The notes under the pieces were generated by a model that saw only the letters and a program-made list of their open reading frames with translations, did not search any database and had not been told where the DNA came from. From contig NZ_JAMXFJ010000004.1 of assembly GCF_025460805.1 (NCBI RefSeq), positions 428,238 through 462,621 of the forward strand: 34,384 bases of DNA, given 5' to 3'. The translations under genes were made by a program, and so were the position numbers. Shown here piece after piece: positions 7,347 through 17,202 of the stretch. Position 1 is the first letter of the stretch. The number at the start of each line of letters is the position of its first letter. The stretch comes from Microvirga sesbaniae. Lineage in GTDB: Bacteria > Pseudomonadota > Alphaproteobacteria > Rhizobiales > Beijerinckiaceae.

Positions 7347-8261
7347 TCACCCGGACCGGGCAGGACCGAAGACGCCGCTTGCCAGGACAACGCCGAACGT
7401 CACCAGAATTATCCCGCTGAGAGCGGACCTGTCCGGGATCTCCCCCAGGATCGGAACCGCCAGCAGGGCCGCGAGCACGATCGACAGGGGCGAGACGGCG
7501 GCCGCCCGCGAGGCGCCGAGCCGGTCGACGGCGACGCCGTAGAGAACGATCCCGGCAACGCCCGAGGCAAAGCCCTGCACGACCGCCTGCGCCACCACGG
7601 GTCCGGCCCGGCCGTCACCGAGCGCCTGGACCAGGGCCGGAGCCCCGAAGGGCAGGAGGATGAGAAACGACCACAGGCCGATGAGCGATGCCGCCTGGAG
7701 GGCCGACAGGCCGCTGCGGCGATAGGCATGGGTGTAGATCCCCCACAGGCCGGCGCCGGCGAGGAGCAGGATGTGACCGCGCCAGGTGCCGTTGCCGGCC
7801 AGCAGCACGCCATGGCCGGCGATGCAAAGGACGCCGACCAGGATGAGGACGAAACCCGCGACGCGGGTTCGGCCGGGCCGCTCGCCGAACACGAGCCAGC
7901 CGATCAGGGCCACGAAGAGGGGCATGGTGCCGGGCAGGAGCGGACCGATTTCCGCCGCCGGGGCATATCGCATGCCGAGCGCCACGATCAGAAAGAACGG
8001 AGCGCCGGAGCCGAGGAGCCCGAGGCCTTTGACGACGCCGAGGCCTTTCGGGAGCAGGCCAATGCGCGCGCTGATCGGGAGGAGCAGGAGGGCGGGAACC
8101 CCGAACCGCAGGAGTCCGATTGCGGCCGGCGGCAGGTCGTGGGTGACCGCGTGGCGGGTGGCGACCGCCCAGACGGCCCAGATCGTCACTGTGGCGAAGG
8201 CAGCGAGCCACCCGATCAGGTGACGATGGGTTCGAGGCGGGAAGCCGGCGAAGTCGGACAT
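7347..8261 (-). CDS. EamA/DMT-superfamily transporter, probable exporter
   Basis: This protein of about 304 residues has ten hydrophobic segments arranged as two EamA repeats, the topology of drug/metabolite exporters such as RhtA and YdcZ-like proteins. Recognisable are TVTIWAVWAVATRHAV in helix 1, PLLPGTMPLFVALIGWLVFGE at the end of the first repeat and ILAALLAVPILGE at the end of the second. The start at 8261 (MSDFAG) is chosen over the longer form at 8285 because a GGAGG lies about 7 bases before it. It is divergent from an Lrp/AsnC regulator, a frequent layout for amino acid exporters. The substrate is unknown; an amino acid is an inference from this layout only. Confidence 0.85.
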   Translation of the reverse strand: MSDFAGFPPRTHRHLIGWLAAFATVTIWAVWAVATRHAVTHDLPPAAIGLLRFGVPALLLLPISARIGLLPKGLGVVKGLGLLGSGAPFFLIVALGMRYAPAAEIGPLLPGTMPLFVALIGWLVFGERPGRTRVAGFVLILVGVLCIAGHGVLLAGNGTWRGHILLLAGAGLWGIYTHAYRRSGLSALQAASLIGLWSFLILLPFGAPALVQALGDGRAGPVVAQAVVQGFASGVAGIVLYGVAVDRLGASRAAAVSPLSIVLAALLAVPILGEIPDRSALSGIILVTFGVVLASGVFGPARSG

Positions 8262-8378
8262 GGGAACCTCCAGTGTCCGAAGCATAAGCTGTCAGAGCGG
8301 GGCATGTCCTTGCGAAGTTCGGCTTGCTGATTGTGCCTTCTTGGCAGAAGATTGCGTGAAATCGGGTTTGTCGCCGCC

Positions 8379-8888
8379 ATGCCTTTTATCGAGCTCGACG
8401 CCATCGATCTGCGAATCCTGAACGCCCTTCAGTCCGACGGTCGGCTGACCAACCAGGAACTGGCCGATCAGGTCGGACTCTCACCCTCGCCCTGCCTGCG
8501 CCGGGTGCGGCGGCTGGAGCGCGACGGCTTCATCCGCACCTATCGGGCCGTGCTCGATCGGGATTCGGTCGGTCTCGGGCTCACGGTCTTCGTCGAGATC
8601 AAGGTCGAGAAGCATTCCCGCGACAATGCTCAGGCGCTTCAGCAGGCCCTGGCCTCGATTCCGGAAGTCGTGGCCTGCCACATGGTGTCCGGCACGGCCG
8701 ACTTTATGGTCGAGATCGTGGTGACCAACCTCAAGGCCTATGAAAGGCTTCTGACCGACAAGCTCCTAGTCCTGCCGATGATCGGCGACATCCGGTCGAA
8801 CTTCGCCCTGACCCGAGTGAAATCCGACGCGGCCCTGCCGCTGACCCATCTGAAACGGGACAAGCCCGAGCGGGAGCCGGATTGCTGA
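8379..8888 (+). CDS. Lrp/AsnC-family transcriptional regulator
   Basis: The 169-residue protein has the family architecture: an N-terminal winged helix (LDAIDLRILNALQSDGRLTN, recognition helix around LSPSPCLRRVRRLERDGFI, residues 25-52), then a RAM/AsnC ligand domain with the motif CHMVSGTADFMVEIV. The start at 8379 gives the usual N-terminus; an upstream in-frame start at 8331 would add 16 residues with no family match. These regulators sense amino acids and usually control neighbouring transport or metabolism genes. The divergent transporter, 117 bp away, is the obvious candidate target. Confidence 0.9.
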   Translation: MPFIELDAIDLRILNALQSDGRLTNQELADQVGLSPSPCLRRVRRLERDGFIRTYRAVLDRDSVGLGLTVFVEIKVEKHSRDNAQALQQALASIPEVVACHMVSGTADFMVEIVVTNLKAYERLLTDKLLVLPMIGDIRSNFALTRVKSDAALPLTHLKRDKPEREPDC

Positions 8889-8943
8889 GGGTGGACGCCT
8901 CCGGGCGGGATGGGCGCATGAACGGGGCAAGCCGTCCCCGCCA

Positions 8944-9034
8944 CGTCATGGCCGGGCTTGTCCCGGCCAGCCCGATGCGATGAAGCTCGGCGTTTCAGAC
9001 AATTGGGATCACCGGCACAGGGCCGGTGATAACG
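8944..9034 (-). repeat. Composite palindromic repeat, copy 1
   Basis: One arm at 8944-8968 (GTCATGGCCGGG then TTGTCCCGGCC) and a second arm at 9008-9030 (ATCACCGGC to GCCGGTGAT) form two hairpins joined by a short spacer. Its reverse complement matches the copies at 17084, 28208 and 33048, and the 23-bp second arm is identical to that of the 17084 copy. It sits in the gap between lrp and the convergent decayed DUF255 gene. Bases 9035-9174 contain nothing else recognisable. Confidence 0.85.
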
Positions 9035-9174
9035 TGGGAGAGGATGGCCCGCTCGGACCCATGCCGCCATGGCCAAGCCTGTTGCCGCCATTCCGATCGG
9101 AGAAGCGCCGGCCTCTCAGAAGCGGGAACACCGCGACAAGCGCGGCCACGGCGGGGGAGGGGGAGGCCGCCCGA

Positions 9175-10952
<1,778 letters not shown>

Positions 10953-11064
10953 GGGTCCTGCTCCCGAGTCAGGCCCGACGGGCCGGGACGGATCCCGGCC
11001 GCCGCTCACGGTCTTAAGACGTCATCAACCATAACGCCTCTTCGGTCTCACAGGGTTCACCCTC

Positions 11065-12375
11065 ATGCGTTCGGACGACACCATCTTCGCCATCGCCTCG
11101 GGCCACGGCCGCGCTGCCGTCTGCCTGATCCGGATCAGCGGGCCGGAGAGCGGCACGGTCCTTGAGCGGATGGCGGGAGGGCTGCCGGCGCCGCGCCGTG
11201 CCGTGGTGCGGATTCTGCAGGATCCGGCAGGTGGCGATCCCCTCGATCAGGCCCTGGTCCTGTGGATGCCGGGGCCTGGGAGCTTCACCGGCGAGGACCA
11301 GGTGGAGCTCCATATTCATGGCGGCCTGGCGACCCGGGCCGCGGTGCTCCGGGCCCTCGGGTCCCTGGACCGTTGCCGCCCCGCCGAGGCCGGCGAGTTC
11401 ACCCGCCGGGCCTTCCTCAATGGGCGGATGGACCTGGCTCAGGTCGAAGGGCTGGCGGACATCATCGACGCCGAGACCGAGGCCCAGCGGCGGCAGGCCA
11501 TGCGCCAGCTTGGGGGTCACCTCGGGAATGCGGCGGAGAGCTGGCGCGAGACTGTCCTGCAGGTCCTCGCCCTCCTCGAAGCGAACCTTGATTTTTCTGA
11601 TGAGGGCGACGTCCCCGAGGATCTCGAAGCGGACATTCTCCGGATGATCGACCGGGTGCAGGACGAGATCGGCCGGGCGGTGGCCGACCGGGGCGGCGAG
11701 CGTCTGCGCGAGGGCCTGACCGTCGTTCTGGCAGGTCCGCCGAATGCCGGAAAGTCGACCCTGCTCAATGCCCTGGCGCGCCGGGATGTGGCGATCGTGT
11801 CGCCGATTGCCGGCACCACGCGCGATCTGATCGAGGTTCACTGCGATCTCGCCGGTCTCCCGGTGGTCATCGTCGACACGGCGGGCCTGAGGGAGAGCCG
11901 CGATCTCATCGAGCAGGAGGGCGTCAGCCGCGCCCGTGCACGGGCTCAGGATGCGGATCTCGTGCTCTGGCTCGTGCCGCCGGGCGACCGGCCTGATGAA
12001 CCGCCCCGGGCCCGGCGCCTGCTGCGGGTGGGCACGAAGGCCGATCTGCCCGGGGCCCGGACGGACTGCGACCTGATGGTCGCGGCGGCGACCGGCGAGG
12101 GCCTGCCCGCGTTGATCACGCGGCTCGAGCAGGAGGCCGGCGCCCTGATGGGGCAGGGCGATGCTCTTGTCACGCGGGAGCGGCACCGCAAGGCCCTCGG
12201 CCGGGCTCATGGATCGCTCGTTCGTGCGCGTGCCCTTCTGACCGAGGCCGGCCCGCTTGAACTCGCCGCCGAGGAGGTGCGCCTCGCCGCTAGATCGATT
12301 GGCGAGATCACCGGCCGGGTCGACGTGGAGGACATGCTCGACCGCCTGTTCTCGAGCTTCTGCATCGGCAAGTGA
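11065..12375 (+). CDS. mnmE: tRNA modification GTPase MnmE
   Basis: MnmE works with MnmG to install the 5-carboxymethylaminomethyl group on wobble uridine 34 of certain tRNAs, using GTP hydrolysis and a tetrahydrofolate one-carbon unit. The 436-residue protein has the N-terminal folate-binding domain (TIFAIASGHGRAAVCLIRISG; GEDQVELHIHGG), a helical domain, and an inserted G domain: G1 GPPNAGKS 224-231, G2 GTTRD 250-254, G3 DTAG 271-274. The G4 motif reads TKAD (324-327) instead of the usual NKxD. The C-terminal FCIGK (432-436) with the catalytic-family Cys is intact. Length is slightly short of the roughly 450 usual. parS lies in the gap before mnmG. Confidence 0.95.
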   Translation: MRSDDTIFAIASGHGRAAVCLIRISGPESGTVLERMAGGLPAPRRAVVRILQDPAGGDPLDQALVLWMPGPGSFTGEDQVELHIHGGLATRAAVLRALGSLDRCRPAEAGEFTRRAFLNGRMDLAQVEGLADIIDAETEAQRRQAMRQLGGHLGNAAESWRETVLQVLALLEANLDFSDEGDVPEDLEADILRMIDRVQDEIGRAVADRGGERLREGLTVVLAGPPNAGKSTLLNALARRDVAIVSPIAGTTRDLIEVHCDLAGLPVVIVDTAGLRESRDLIEQEGVSRARARAQDADLVLWLVPPGDRPDEPPRARRLLRVGTKADLPGARTDCDLMVAAATGEGLPALITRLEQEAGALMGQGDALVTRERHRKALGRAHGSLVRARALLTEAGPLELAAEEVRLAARSIGEITGRVDVEDMLDRLFSSFCIGK

Positions 12376-12689
12376 TCGTCTGTGGCCACGCACGCCGATA
12401 AGCCGGAGCCCGGGCCCGTTTTCCAGGTTCACGAATCGGTGGAACAATGCTGAATCGGCAGGGCACAACTTGTGGACTGGACGTGCAGAACCGGGGCCGC
12501 GTCCAAAATGTTTCACGTGAAACATTTTGCCCTTTTGACCTTCGCCGCGCGGCGGCTTAGAGCCAGATGCATCCGGACAGATGGCAATGCGACGCTCCCC
12601 GCCCCGGTCGAGCGTCCGGCAGGAATGGTGGCAGCGGGGCGGACCTCGGGCTCTCGTCCGGGGGCTGCCTTACCGCATGGAGATTGGGA
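12376..12689. other. mnmE-mnmG intergenic region
   Basis: This 314-bp gap holds the perfect parS palindrome at 12505-12528 and, near its end, the mnmG ribosome-binding site. Two GAATC sites are seen near 12433 and 12452. No small gene or hairpin terminator was recognised. The mnmG promoter should lie here, either side of parS. Confidence 0.6.
12505..12528. promoter_or_regulatory. parS centromere site 1
   Basis: The core TGTTTCACGTGAAACA at 12509-12524 is a perfect match to the conserved ParB target, and the symmetry extends to a 24-bp perfect palindrome flanked by AAAA and TTTT. It lies between mnmE and mnmG, about 3.5 kb from parB. ParB-CTP clamps loaded here would mark the origin for segregation by ParA. 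Confidence 0.93.
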
Positions 12690-14573
12690 ATGGGTGATCA
12701 GTACGATGTAATCGTCGTCGGCGGCGGCCACGCGGGAGCCGAAGCGGCCGCAGCCTCAGCCCGGATGGGCGCTCGTACGGCCCTGGTCACGCACAAGCTC
12801 ACGACGATCGGCGCCATGTCGTGCAACCCGGCCATCGGAGGCCTGGGCAAGGGCCATCTCGTGCGCGAAATCGATGCCCTGGATGGGATCATGGGCCGCA
12901 TCGCCGACCGGGCCGGCATCCAGTTTCGCCTGCTCAACCGTCGCAAGGGTCCTGCCGTGCGCGGGCCACGGACCCAGGCAGACCGCAAGATCTACGCCCG
13001 TTCCATGCAGTCTGAGCTCCGCCAGACGGACAATCTTTCGATCGTGGAGGGTGAAGCCGACGATCTTGTCGTCGAGGCGGGCCGTGTCACCGGTTTGCGG
13101 CTCACGGACGGGAGGGTGCTCGCCGTTGGGGCGGTCGTCATCACGACCGGCACCTTCCTGTCGGGCCTCATCCATATCGGCGAGAGGAAGATCCCGGCCG
13201 GCCGCATGGGAGAGCGTCCTTCGCTGGGGCTGCCGAAGACCCTTGCGCGGCTCGGTTTCAGCCTCGGGCGCCTCAAGACCGGCACCCCGCCCCGTCTCGA
13301 CGGCCGCACGATCGATTGGTCCGGCGTCGACAAGCAGGCGGCCGATGACGAGCCGGTACCCTTTTCCCTGCTGACCACCCGGATCGCCAATCCGCAGATC
13401 GAATGCGGCATCACCCGCACGACAGAACAGGTTCACCGCCTGATCCGGGACAACCTGCACCGTTCCGCCATGTATTCGGGCGAGATCCAGGGCAGGGGAC
13501 CGCGCTATTGCCCGTCGATCGAAGACAAGGTGGTCCGCTTTGGCGACCGGGACGGTCACCAGATCTTCCTGGAACCGGAGGGTCTGGACGACAGCACCGT
13601 CTATCCCAACGGGATTTCCACGTCCCTGCCGGAGGAGGTGCAACTCGCCTTCCTGAAGCATATCCCGGGTCTGGAGAAGGTCCGGATGCTCCAGCCCGCC
13701 TATGCGATCGAGTATGATTACGTCGATCCGCGCAACCTCACGGCTACGCTCGAGACCAAGGCGGTGACTGGCCTGTTTCTCGCCGGCCAAATCAACGGCA
13801 CGACCGGCTATGAGGAGGCGGCCGCCCAGGGGCTGGTGGCCGGCCTGAACGCCGCGCGTCGCGCTGGAGGCCGGGATGGCATCGTGTTCGACCGGGCCGA
13901 GTCGTATCTCGGGGTTCTGATCGATGATCTGATCACCCGCGGGGTGAGCGAGCCCTACCGCATGTTCACGTCGCGCTCCGAGTACCGCCTGAGCCTGCGC
14001 ATCGATAATGTGGACGAGCGCTTGACCGGCAAAGGGCTGGAGATCGGCTGCGTTGGCCGCGAGCGCGCGGCCCAGTTCCGGCGGTCTCAGGACGAGATCG
14101 GCGCGACGCGCCGACATCTGCACGCGCTCACCGTCACTCCCAGCGAGGCTTCGCGCCAGGGCCTCGACCTGAACCAGGACGGCATCCGCCGGTCCGCTTA
14201 CCAGCTACTGTCCTATCCGAACATCGCCTGGGCCGACCTGGAGCGGGTTTGGCCCGAGCTGAAGAGGATCGGTCCGACGGTGCGCGAGCGGCTGCAGACG
14301 GACGCCACCTATGCGGTCTATCTTGATCGCCAGCAGGCGGATATCGCATCTTATCGGCGGGACGAGGGGGTGGTGCTCGAGGAGAGCATCGACTTCCAGG
14401 GACTTCCCGGGCTGTCGAACGAGATCAAGGCCAAGCTCGATCTGGTCCGTCCCAAGACACTCGGCCAAGCCGCCCGGATCGAGGGCATCACCCCGGCCGC
14501 GTTGACCCTGCTGGCCGCCCATGCGCGCAGAAGTTCCGGGCGCGTCCCGGGTGAGGCCGAGGTGCTGTCATGA
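12690..14573 (+). CDS. mnmG: tRNA uridine-5-carboxymethylaminomethyl synthesis enzyme MnmG
   Basis: MnmG is the FAD-dependent partner of MnmE in wobble-uridine modification. The 627-residue form starting at 12690 ([20 protein letters not shown]) has the FAD dinucleotide loop GGGHAG at 11-16, the conserved CNPAIGG near 45-51 and, at the C-terminus, the helical MnmE-binding domain ([14 protein letters not shown]). The 12690 ATG is chosen because GGAG lies 7 bases upstream; a longer in-frame start at 12567 adds 41 residues with no family match. Its stop overlaps the rsmG start (ATGA, 14570-14573), a coupled mnmG-rsmG-parA-parB run. Confidence 0.97.
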   Translation: MGDQYDVIVVGGGHAGAEAAAASARMGARTALVTHKLTTIGAMSCNPAIGGLGKGHLVREIDALDGIMGRIADRAGIQFRLLNRRKGPAVRGPRTQADRKIYARSMQSELRQTDNLSIVEGEADDLVVEAGRVTGLRLTDGRVLAVGAVVITTGTFLSGLIHIGERKIPAGRMGERPSLGLPKTLARLGFSLGRLKTGTPPRLDGRTIDWSGVDKQAADDEPVPFSLLTTRIANPQIECGITRTTEQVHRLIRDNLHRSAMYSGEIQGRGPRYCPSIEDKVVRFGDRDGHQIFLEPEGLDDSTVYPNGISTSLPEEVQLAFLKHIPGLEKVRMLQPAYAIEYDYVDPRNLTATLETKAVTGLFLAGQINGTTGYEEAAAQGLVAGLNAARRAGGRDGIVFDRAESYLGVLIDDLITRGVSEPYRMFTSRSEYRLSLRIDNVDERLTGKGLEIGCVGRERAAQFRRSQDEIGATRRHLHALTVTPSEASRQGLDLNQDGIRRSAYQLLSYPNIAWADLERVWPELKRIGPTVRERLQTDATYAVYLDRQQADIASYRRDEGVVLEESIDFQGLPGLSNEIKAKLDLVRPKTLGQAARIEGITPAALTLLAAHARRSSGRVPGEAEVLS

Positions 14574-15199
14574 AGCACGTCGGTGGGGTGACCGCTTCCG
14601 ATCTGAATGTTTCACGTGAAACATTCGAGAAGCTCGAGTTGCTCGAACGGGAGCTCCGGCGCTGGCAGGCGATCAAGAACCTCGTCGGGCCTGCCACCCT
14701 GAACCAGATCTGGGAGCGCCATATCGTCGATTCGTTGCAGCTCCTCGACCTCGCTCCCGAGGCCAAGACATGGCTCGACCTGGGGTCCGGTGCCGGGTTT
14801 CCCGGTCTCGTGCTTGCCATCGCGGGAGCGGAGAGGGGGCTCAGCGTCCATCTCGTCGAGAGCAACTCGCGCAAATGCGCATTCCTCCGCCATATTGTCC
14901 GCCTGACCAATGCGACAGCGACCGTGCGCGAGGCACGGCTCGAAACCGTGATGCCGGACTTCGTGGGGCAGGCCGACGTGGTCTCCGCCCGGGCCCTGGC
15001 AGCGCTCGACCAGCTGCTGGACTGGACCGCACCTTTGTTGAAATCGGGGACAATCGGCCTCTTTCCCAAGGGGCGCGATGTCGAGTCGGAATTGACCGAG
15101 GCCCGGAAAAAGTGGACATTCTGGGCAGAGATCCTGCCGAGCCTGACCGATTCCGAAGCCAGGATTCTGCGCATAACCTCCATCGAGAGCCATTCATGA
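14570..15199 (+). CDS. rsmG: 16S rRNA (guanine527-N7)-methyltransferase RsmG
   Basis: RsmG (GidB) methylates G527 in the 16S rRNA 530 loop with S-adenosylmethionine; loss gives low-level streptomycin resistance in other bacteria. The 209-residue protein has [17 protein letters not shown], the SAM-binding [17 protein letters not shown] (about 68-84) and [13 protein letters not shown] [15 protein letters not shown]. It is preceded and followed by ATGA overlaps with mnmG and parA. Codons 13-19 (NVSRETF) are encoded by a perfect parS palindrome, so the N-terminal residues are constrained by DNA function as well as protein function. Confidence 0.96.
   Translation: MKHVGGVTASDLNVSRETFEKLELLERELRRWQAIKNLVGPATLNQIWERHIVDSLQLLDLAPEAKTWLDLGSGAGFPGLVLAIAGAERGLSVHLVESNSRKCAFLRHIVRLTNATATVREARLETVMPDFVGQADVVSARALAALDQLLDWTAPLLKSGTIGLFPKGRDVESELTEARKKWTFWAEILPSLTDSEARILRITSIESHS
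14605..14626. promoter_or_regulatory. parS centromere site 2 inside rsmG
   Basis: The core TGTTTCACGTGAAACA at 14608-14623 is again perfect, and the symmetry extends over 22 bp. It lies entirely within the coding sequence of rsmG near its start. Together with the site at 12505 it gives a parS pair about 2.1 kb apart, close to parAB. Confidence 0.93.
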
Positions 15200-16035
15200 T
15201 GACCGACCGCAACGGACCCGAAGCAGGCGCGCGTGGCGTGGAGCCGCGCGTTCTCGTGCTCGCCAACCAGAAGGGGGGCGTCGGCAAAACCACGACGGCG
15301 ATCAACCTCGGCACCGCGCTGGCGGCCATCGGCGAGAAGGTGCTGATCATCGACCTGGACCCGCAGGGCAACGCTTCGACGGGCCTGGGCATCGACCGCA
15401 AGAGCCGCCAGATCTCGACCTATCACGTGCTTGCGGGTGAATCGTCGTTGGCCGAAGCCATCACCGAGACGGTCGTGCCCGGATTGTCCGTGGCGCCCTC
15501 GACCCTCGACCTTCTTGGGGTCGAGCTGGAGATCGCCCATGAGCGGAATCGTTCGCACCGTCTCCGGTCGGCCATTACCAGCCTTTCGGCCGTCGAGGTA
15601 AGCGAACCTTTTACCTATATTTTGATCGATTGCCCGCCATCGCTCAACCTTTTGACCATCAATGCCTTGGTGGCTGCTGACGCGGTTCTCGTCCCCCTCC
15701 AATGCGAATTTTTTGCTCTGGAAGGTCTCAGCCAGTTGCTCAAGACGGTCGAACAGGTCCGGTCGGCGCTCAACCCGGATCTCTCCATCCATGGAGTCGT
15801 CCTGACCATGTTCGACCCGCGCAATAACCTGTCGGGACAGGTTGTGGCCGATGTGCGCGAGTTCATGGGGTCCAAGGTCTACGAGACCATGATCCCCCGC
15901 AATGTCCGTGTGTCGGAAGCGCCGTCGCACGGCAAGCCGGTGCTGCTCTACGATCTGAAATGCGCCGGCTCGCAGGCCTATCTCCGCTTGGCCTCGGAAG
16001 TCATTCAGCGTGAACGCGCCCTGCGCGCGGCTTGA
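15196..16035 (+). CDS. parA: Chromosome partitioning ATPase ParA
   Basis: ParA is the DNA-bound Walker ATPase that moves ParB-parS complexes to segregate origins. The 279-residue protein has the deviant Walker A KGGVGKTT at 26-33, the A' motif DPQGNAS (55-61) and ILIDCPPSLNLLTINAL (Walker B). Length is typical of chromosomal ParA and there is no N-terminal DNA-binding extension of the plasmid type. The start at 15196 overlaps the rsmG stop (ATGA); a second ATG follows directly at 15199. It overlaps or abuts parB at 16032-16053. Confidence 0.96.
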   Translation: MMTDRNGPEAGARGVEPRVLVLANQKGGVGKTTTAINLGTALAAIGEKVLIIDLDPQGNASTGLGIDRKSRQISTYHVLAGESSLAEAITETVVPGLSVAPSTLDLLGVELEIAHERNRSHRLRSAITSLSAVEVSEPFTYILIDCPPSLNLLTINALVAADAVLVPLQCEFFALEGLSQLLKTVEQVRSALNPDLSIHGVVLTMFDPRNNLSGQVVADVREFMGSKVYETMIPRNVRVSEAPSHGKPVLLYDLKCAGSQAYLRLASEVIQRERALRAA

Positions 16036-16052
16036 ACTATTTGAGAGAGACA

Positions 16053-16937
16053 ATGGCAGAAGAAGGTAAGTCGCGCCTGGGCCGGGGACTGGCCGCCCTG
16101 ATCGGGGAAGTCGGGGACGAGATGGGCAATGTCGAGCGCAAGGGCTTCGTCCCGCGCCACGTGCCGGTGGAACTCCTGCGCCCAAACCCGCGCAATCCGC
16201 GCAAAGTGTTCGACGACGATGACCTGCAGGAGCTGACCCAATCGATCAAGGACCGCGGCATCATCCAGCCCATCGTCGTGCGCACGATCCCGAACCACAG
16301 AGAGGAGTACGAAATCGTCGCCGGGGAGCGCCGTTGGCGCGCGGCGCAGAAGGCCGGCCTGCACAAGGTGCCGGTGGTCGTGGTGACAATCGACGACAAG
16401 ACCTCCCTCGAATATGCGATCCTGGAGAACGTCCAGCGCGCCGACCTCAACCCCATCGAGGAATCGGAAGGCTATTCCCGGCTTATGGTCGAGTTCTCCT
16501 ACACGCAGGAGAACCTGTCGAAGATCATCGGCAAGAGCCGCAGCCACATCGCCAACATGCTGCGTCTCGCCGATCTGCCCGTCGGCGTGCGCAAGCTCCT
16601 GATGGAGCGCAAGCTCACCGCCGGCCACGGCCGCGCGCTCCTGTCCGTGAAGGATCCGGTGCAGGTGGCCAAGCGGGTTCTCGACGAGGGCCTGAGCGTG
16701 CGCCAGGTCGAGGAGATCGCCCAGAACGACAACGCCGATCCGGAGAAGGCGGAGGTCAAGGCGGCCAAGGCCGCCAAGGGCGAGAAGGATCCGGACACCC
16801 GCGCCCTTGAAAAGGCCCTGCAGGACGTGCTCGGCCTTACGGTCAGCATCGACCACAAAGGCAAGGGCGGCGAATTGCGAATCAAGTACAAGACCCTGGA
16901 TCAGCTCGACGGGTTGTGCCGGAGGCTCAATCCCTAA
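16053..16937 (+). CDS. parB: Chromosome partitioning protein ParB (CTPase)
   Basis: ParB binds parS, hydrolyses CTP and slides as a clamp to spread along origin DNA. The 294-residue form has GLGRGLAALIGE-like RLGRGLAALIGEV near the N-terminus, the CTP-binding GERRWRA at 91-97, ENVQRADLNPIEE at 125-137 and the helix-turn-helix LSKIIGKSRSHIANMLRLAD (about 155-173). A Lys/Ala-rich linker near 230-255 precedes the C-terminal dimerisation domain. The ATG at 16053 follows GAGAGAGAC and fits the family N-terminus; a TTG at 16032 would add seven residues. Its targets, parS sites, lie upstream. Confidence 0.96.
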   Translation: MAEEGKSRLGRGLAALIGEVGDEMGNVERKGFVPRHVPVELLRPNPRNPRKVFDDDDLQELTQSIKDRGIIQPIVVRTIPNHREEYEIVAGERRWRAAQKAGLHKVPVVVVTIDDKTSLEYAILENVQRADLNPIEESEGYSRLMVEFSYTQENLSKIIGKSRSHIANMLRLADLPVGVRKLLMERKLTAGHGRALLSVKDPVQVAKRVLDEGLSVRQVEEIAQNDNADPEKAEVKAAKAAKGEKDPDTRALEKALQDVLGLTVSIDHKGKGGELRIKYKTLDQLDGLCRRLNP

Positions 16938-16989
16938 AGCATTGGACGTGTCATCGAACTCACGCCCGATGGATTAAGCTTTTGTTTGG

Positions 16990-17035
16990 GAGCATCGGAC
17001 GCAAATCCGGTTCCCACTTTTCACGTCCGATGCTC
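16990..17035. repeat. Inverted repeat of the Rhizobiales interspersed type
   Basis: GAGCATCGGACG (16990-17001) and CGTCCGATGCTC (17024-17035) form a 12-bp stem with a 22-base loop containing CCGGTTCCCACTTTT. I recall this layout, with the same loop words, as a very common intergenic repeat in Methylobacterium, Microvirga, Bosea and relatives; this is from memory. It may act as a transcript 3' hairpin for parB but no T run follows. Confidence 0.7.
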
Positions 17036-17083
17036 TAAGAGGCTCAATCCCCGAGGACCTCCTGTCGACAGCAATTGCCTCAT

Positions 17084-17172
17084 CGTCATCACCGGCCCTG
17101 TGCCGGTGATCCCGATGCGGTGAGGCGCAACGCTTCCCGGACCGGGAGGGCCGGCACGAGACCGGCCATGAC
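17084..17172 (+). repeat. Composite palindromic repeat, copy 2
   Basis: ATCACCGG and CCGGTGAT arms (17088-17110) form the first hairpin, followed by a spacer and a second hairpin GGCCGGCACGAGACCGGCC with CATGAC at its end (17149-17172). It lies between the convergent parB and holA genes. The first arm is identical to that of the copy at 9008-9030. Confidence 0.85.
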
Positions 17173-17202
17173 CGAAGGCGGCGTCCTCTGACGGGAAAGC
17201 TG

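Noticed and set aside
12756..14123. Long open frame antisense to mnmG
   Set aside because: Mirror of high-GC third-position codon use in mnmG; no family match and parity with other antisense shadows.
16032..16052. TTG start for parB overlapping the parA stop
   Set aside because: The ATG at 16053 has a better ribosome-binding sequence and the family N-terminus; TTG remains possible.
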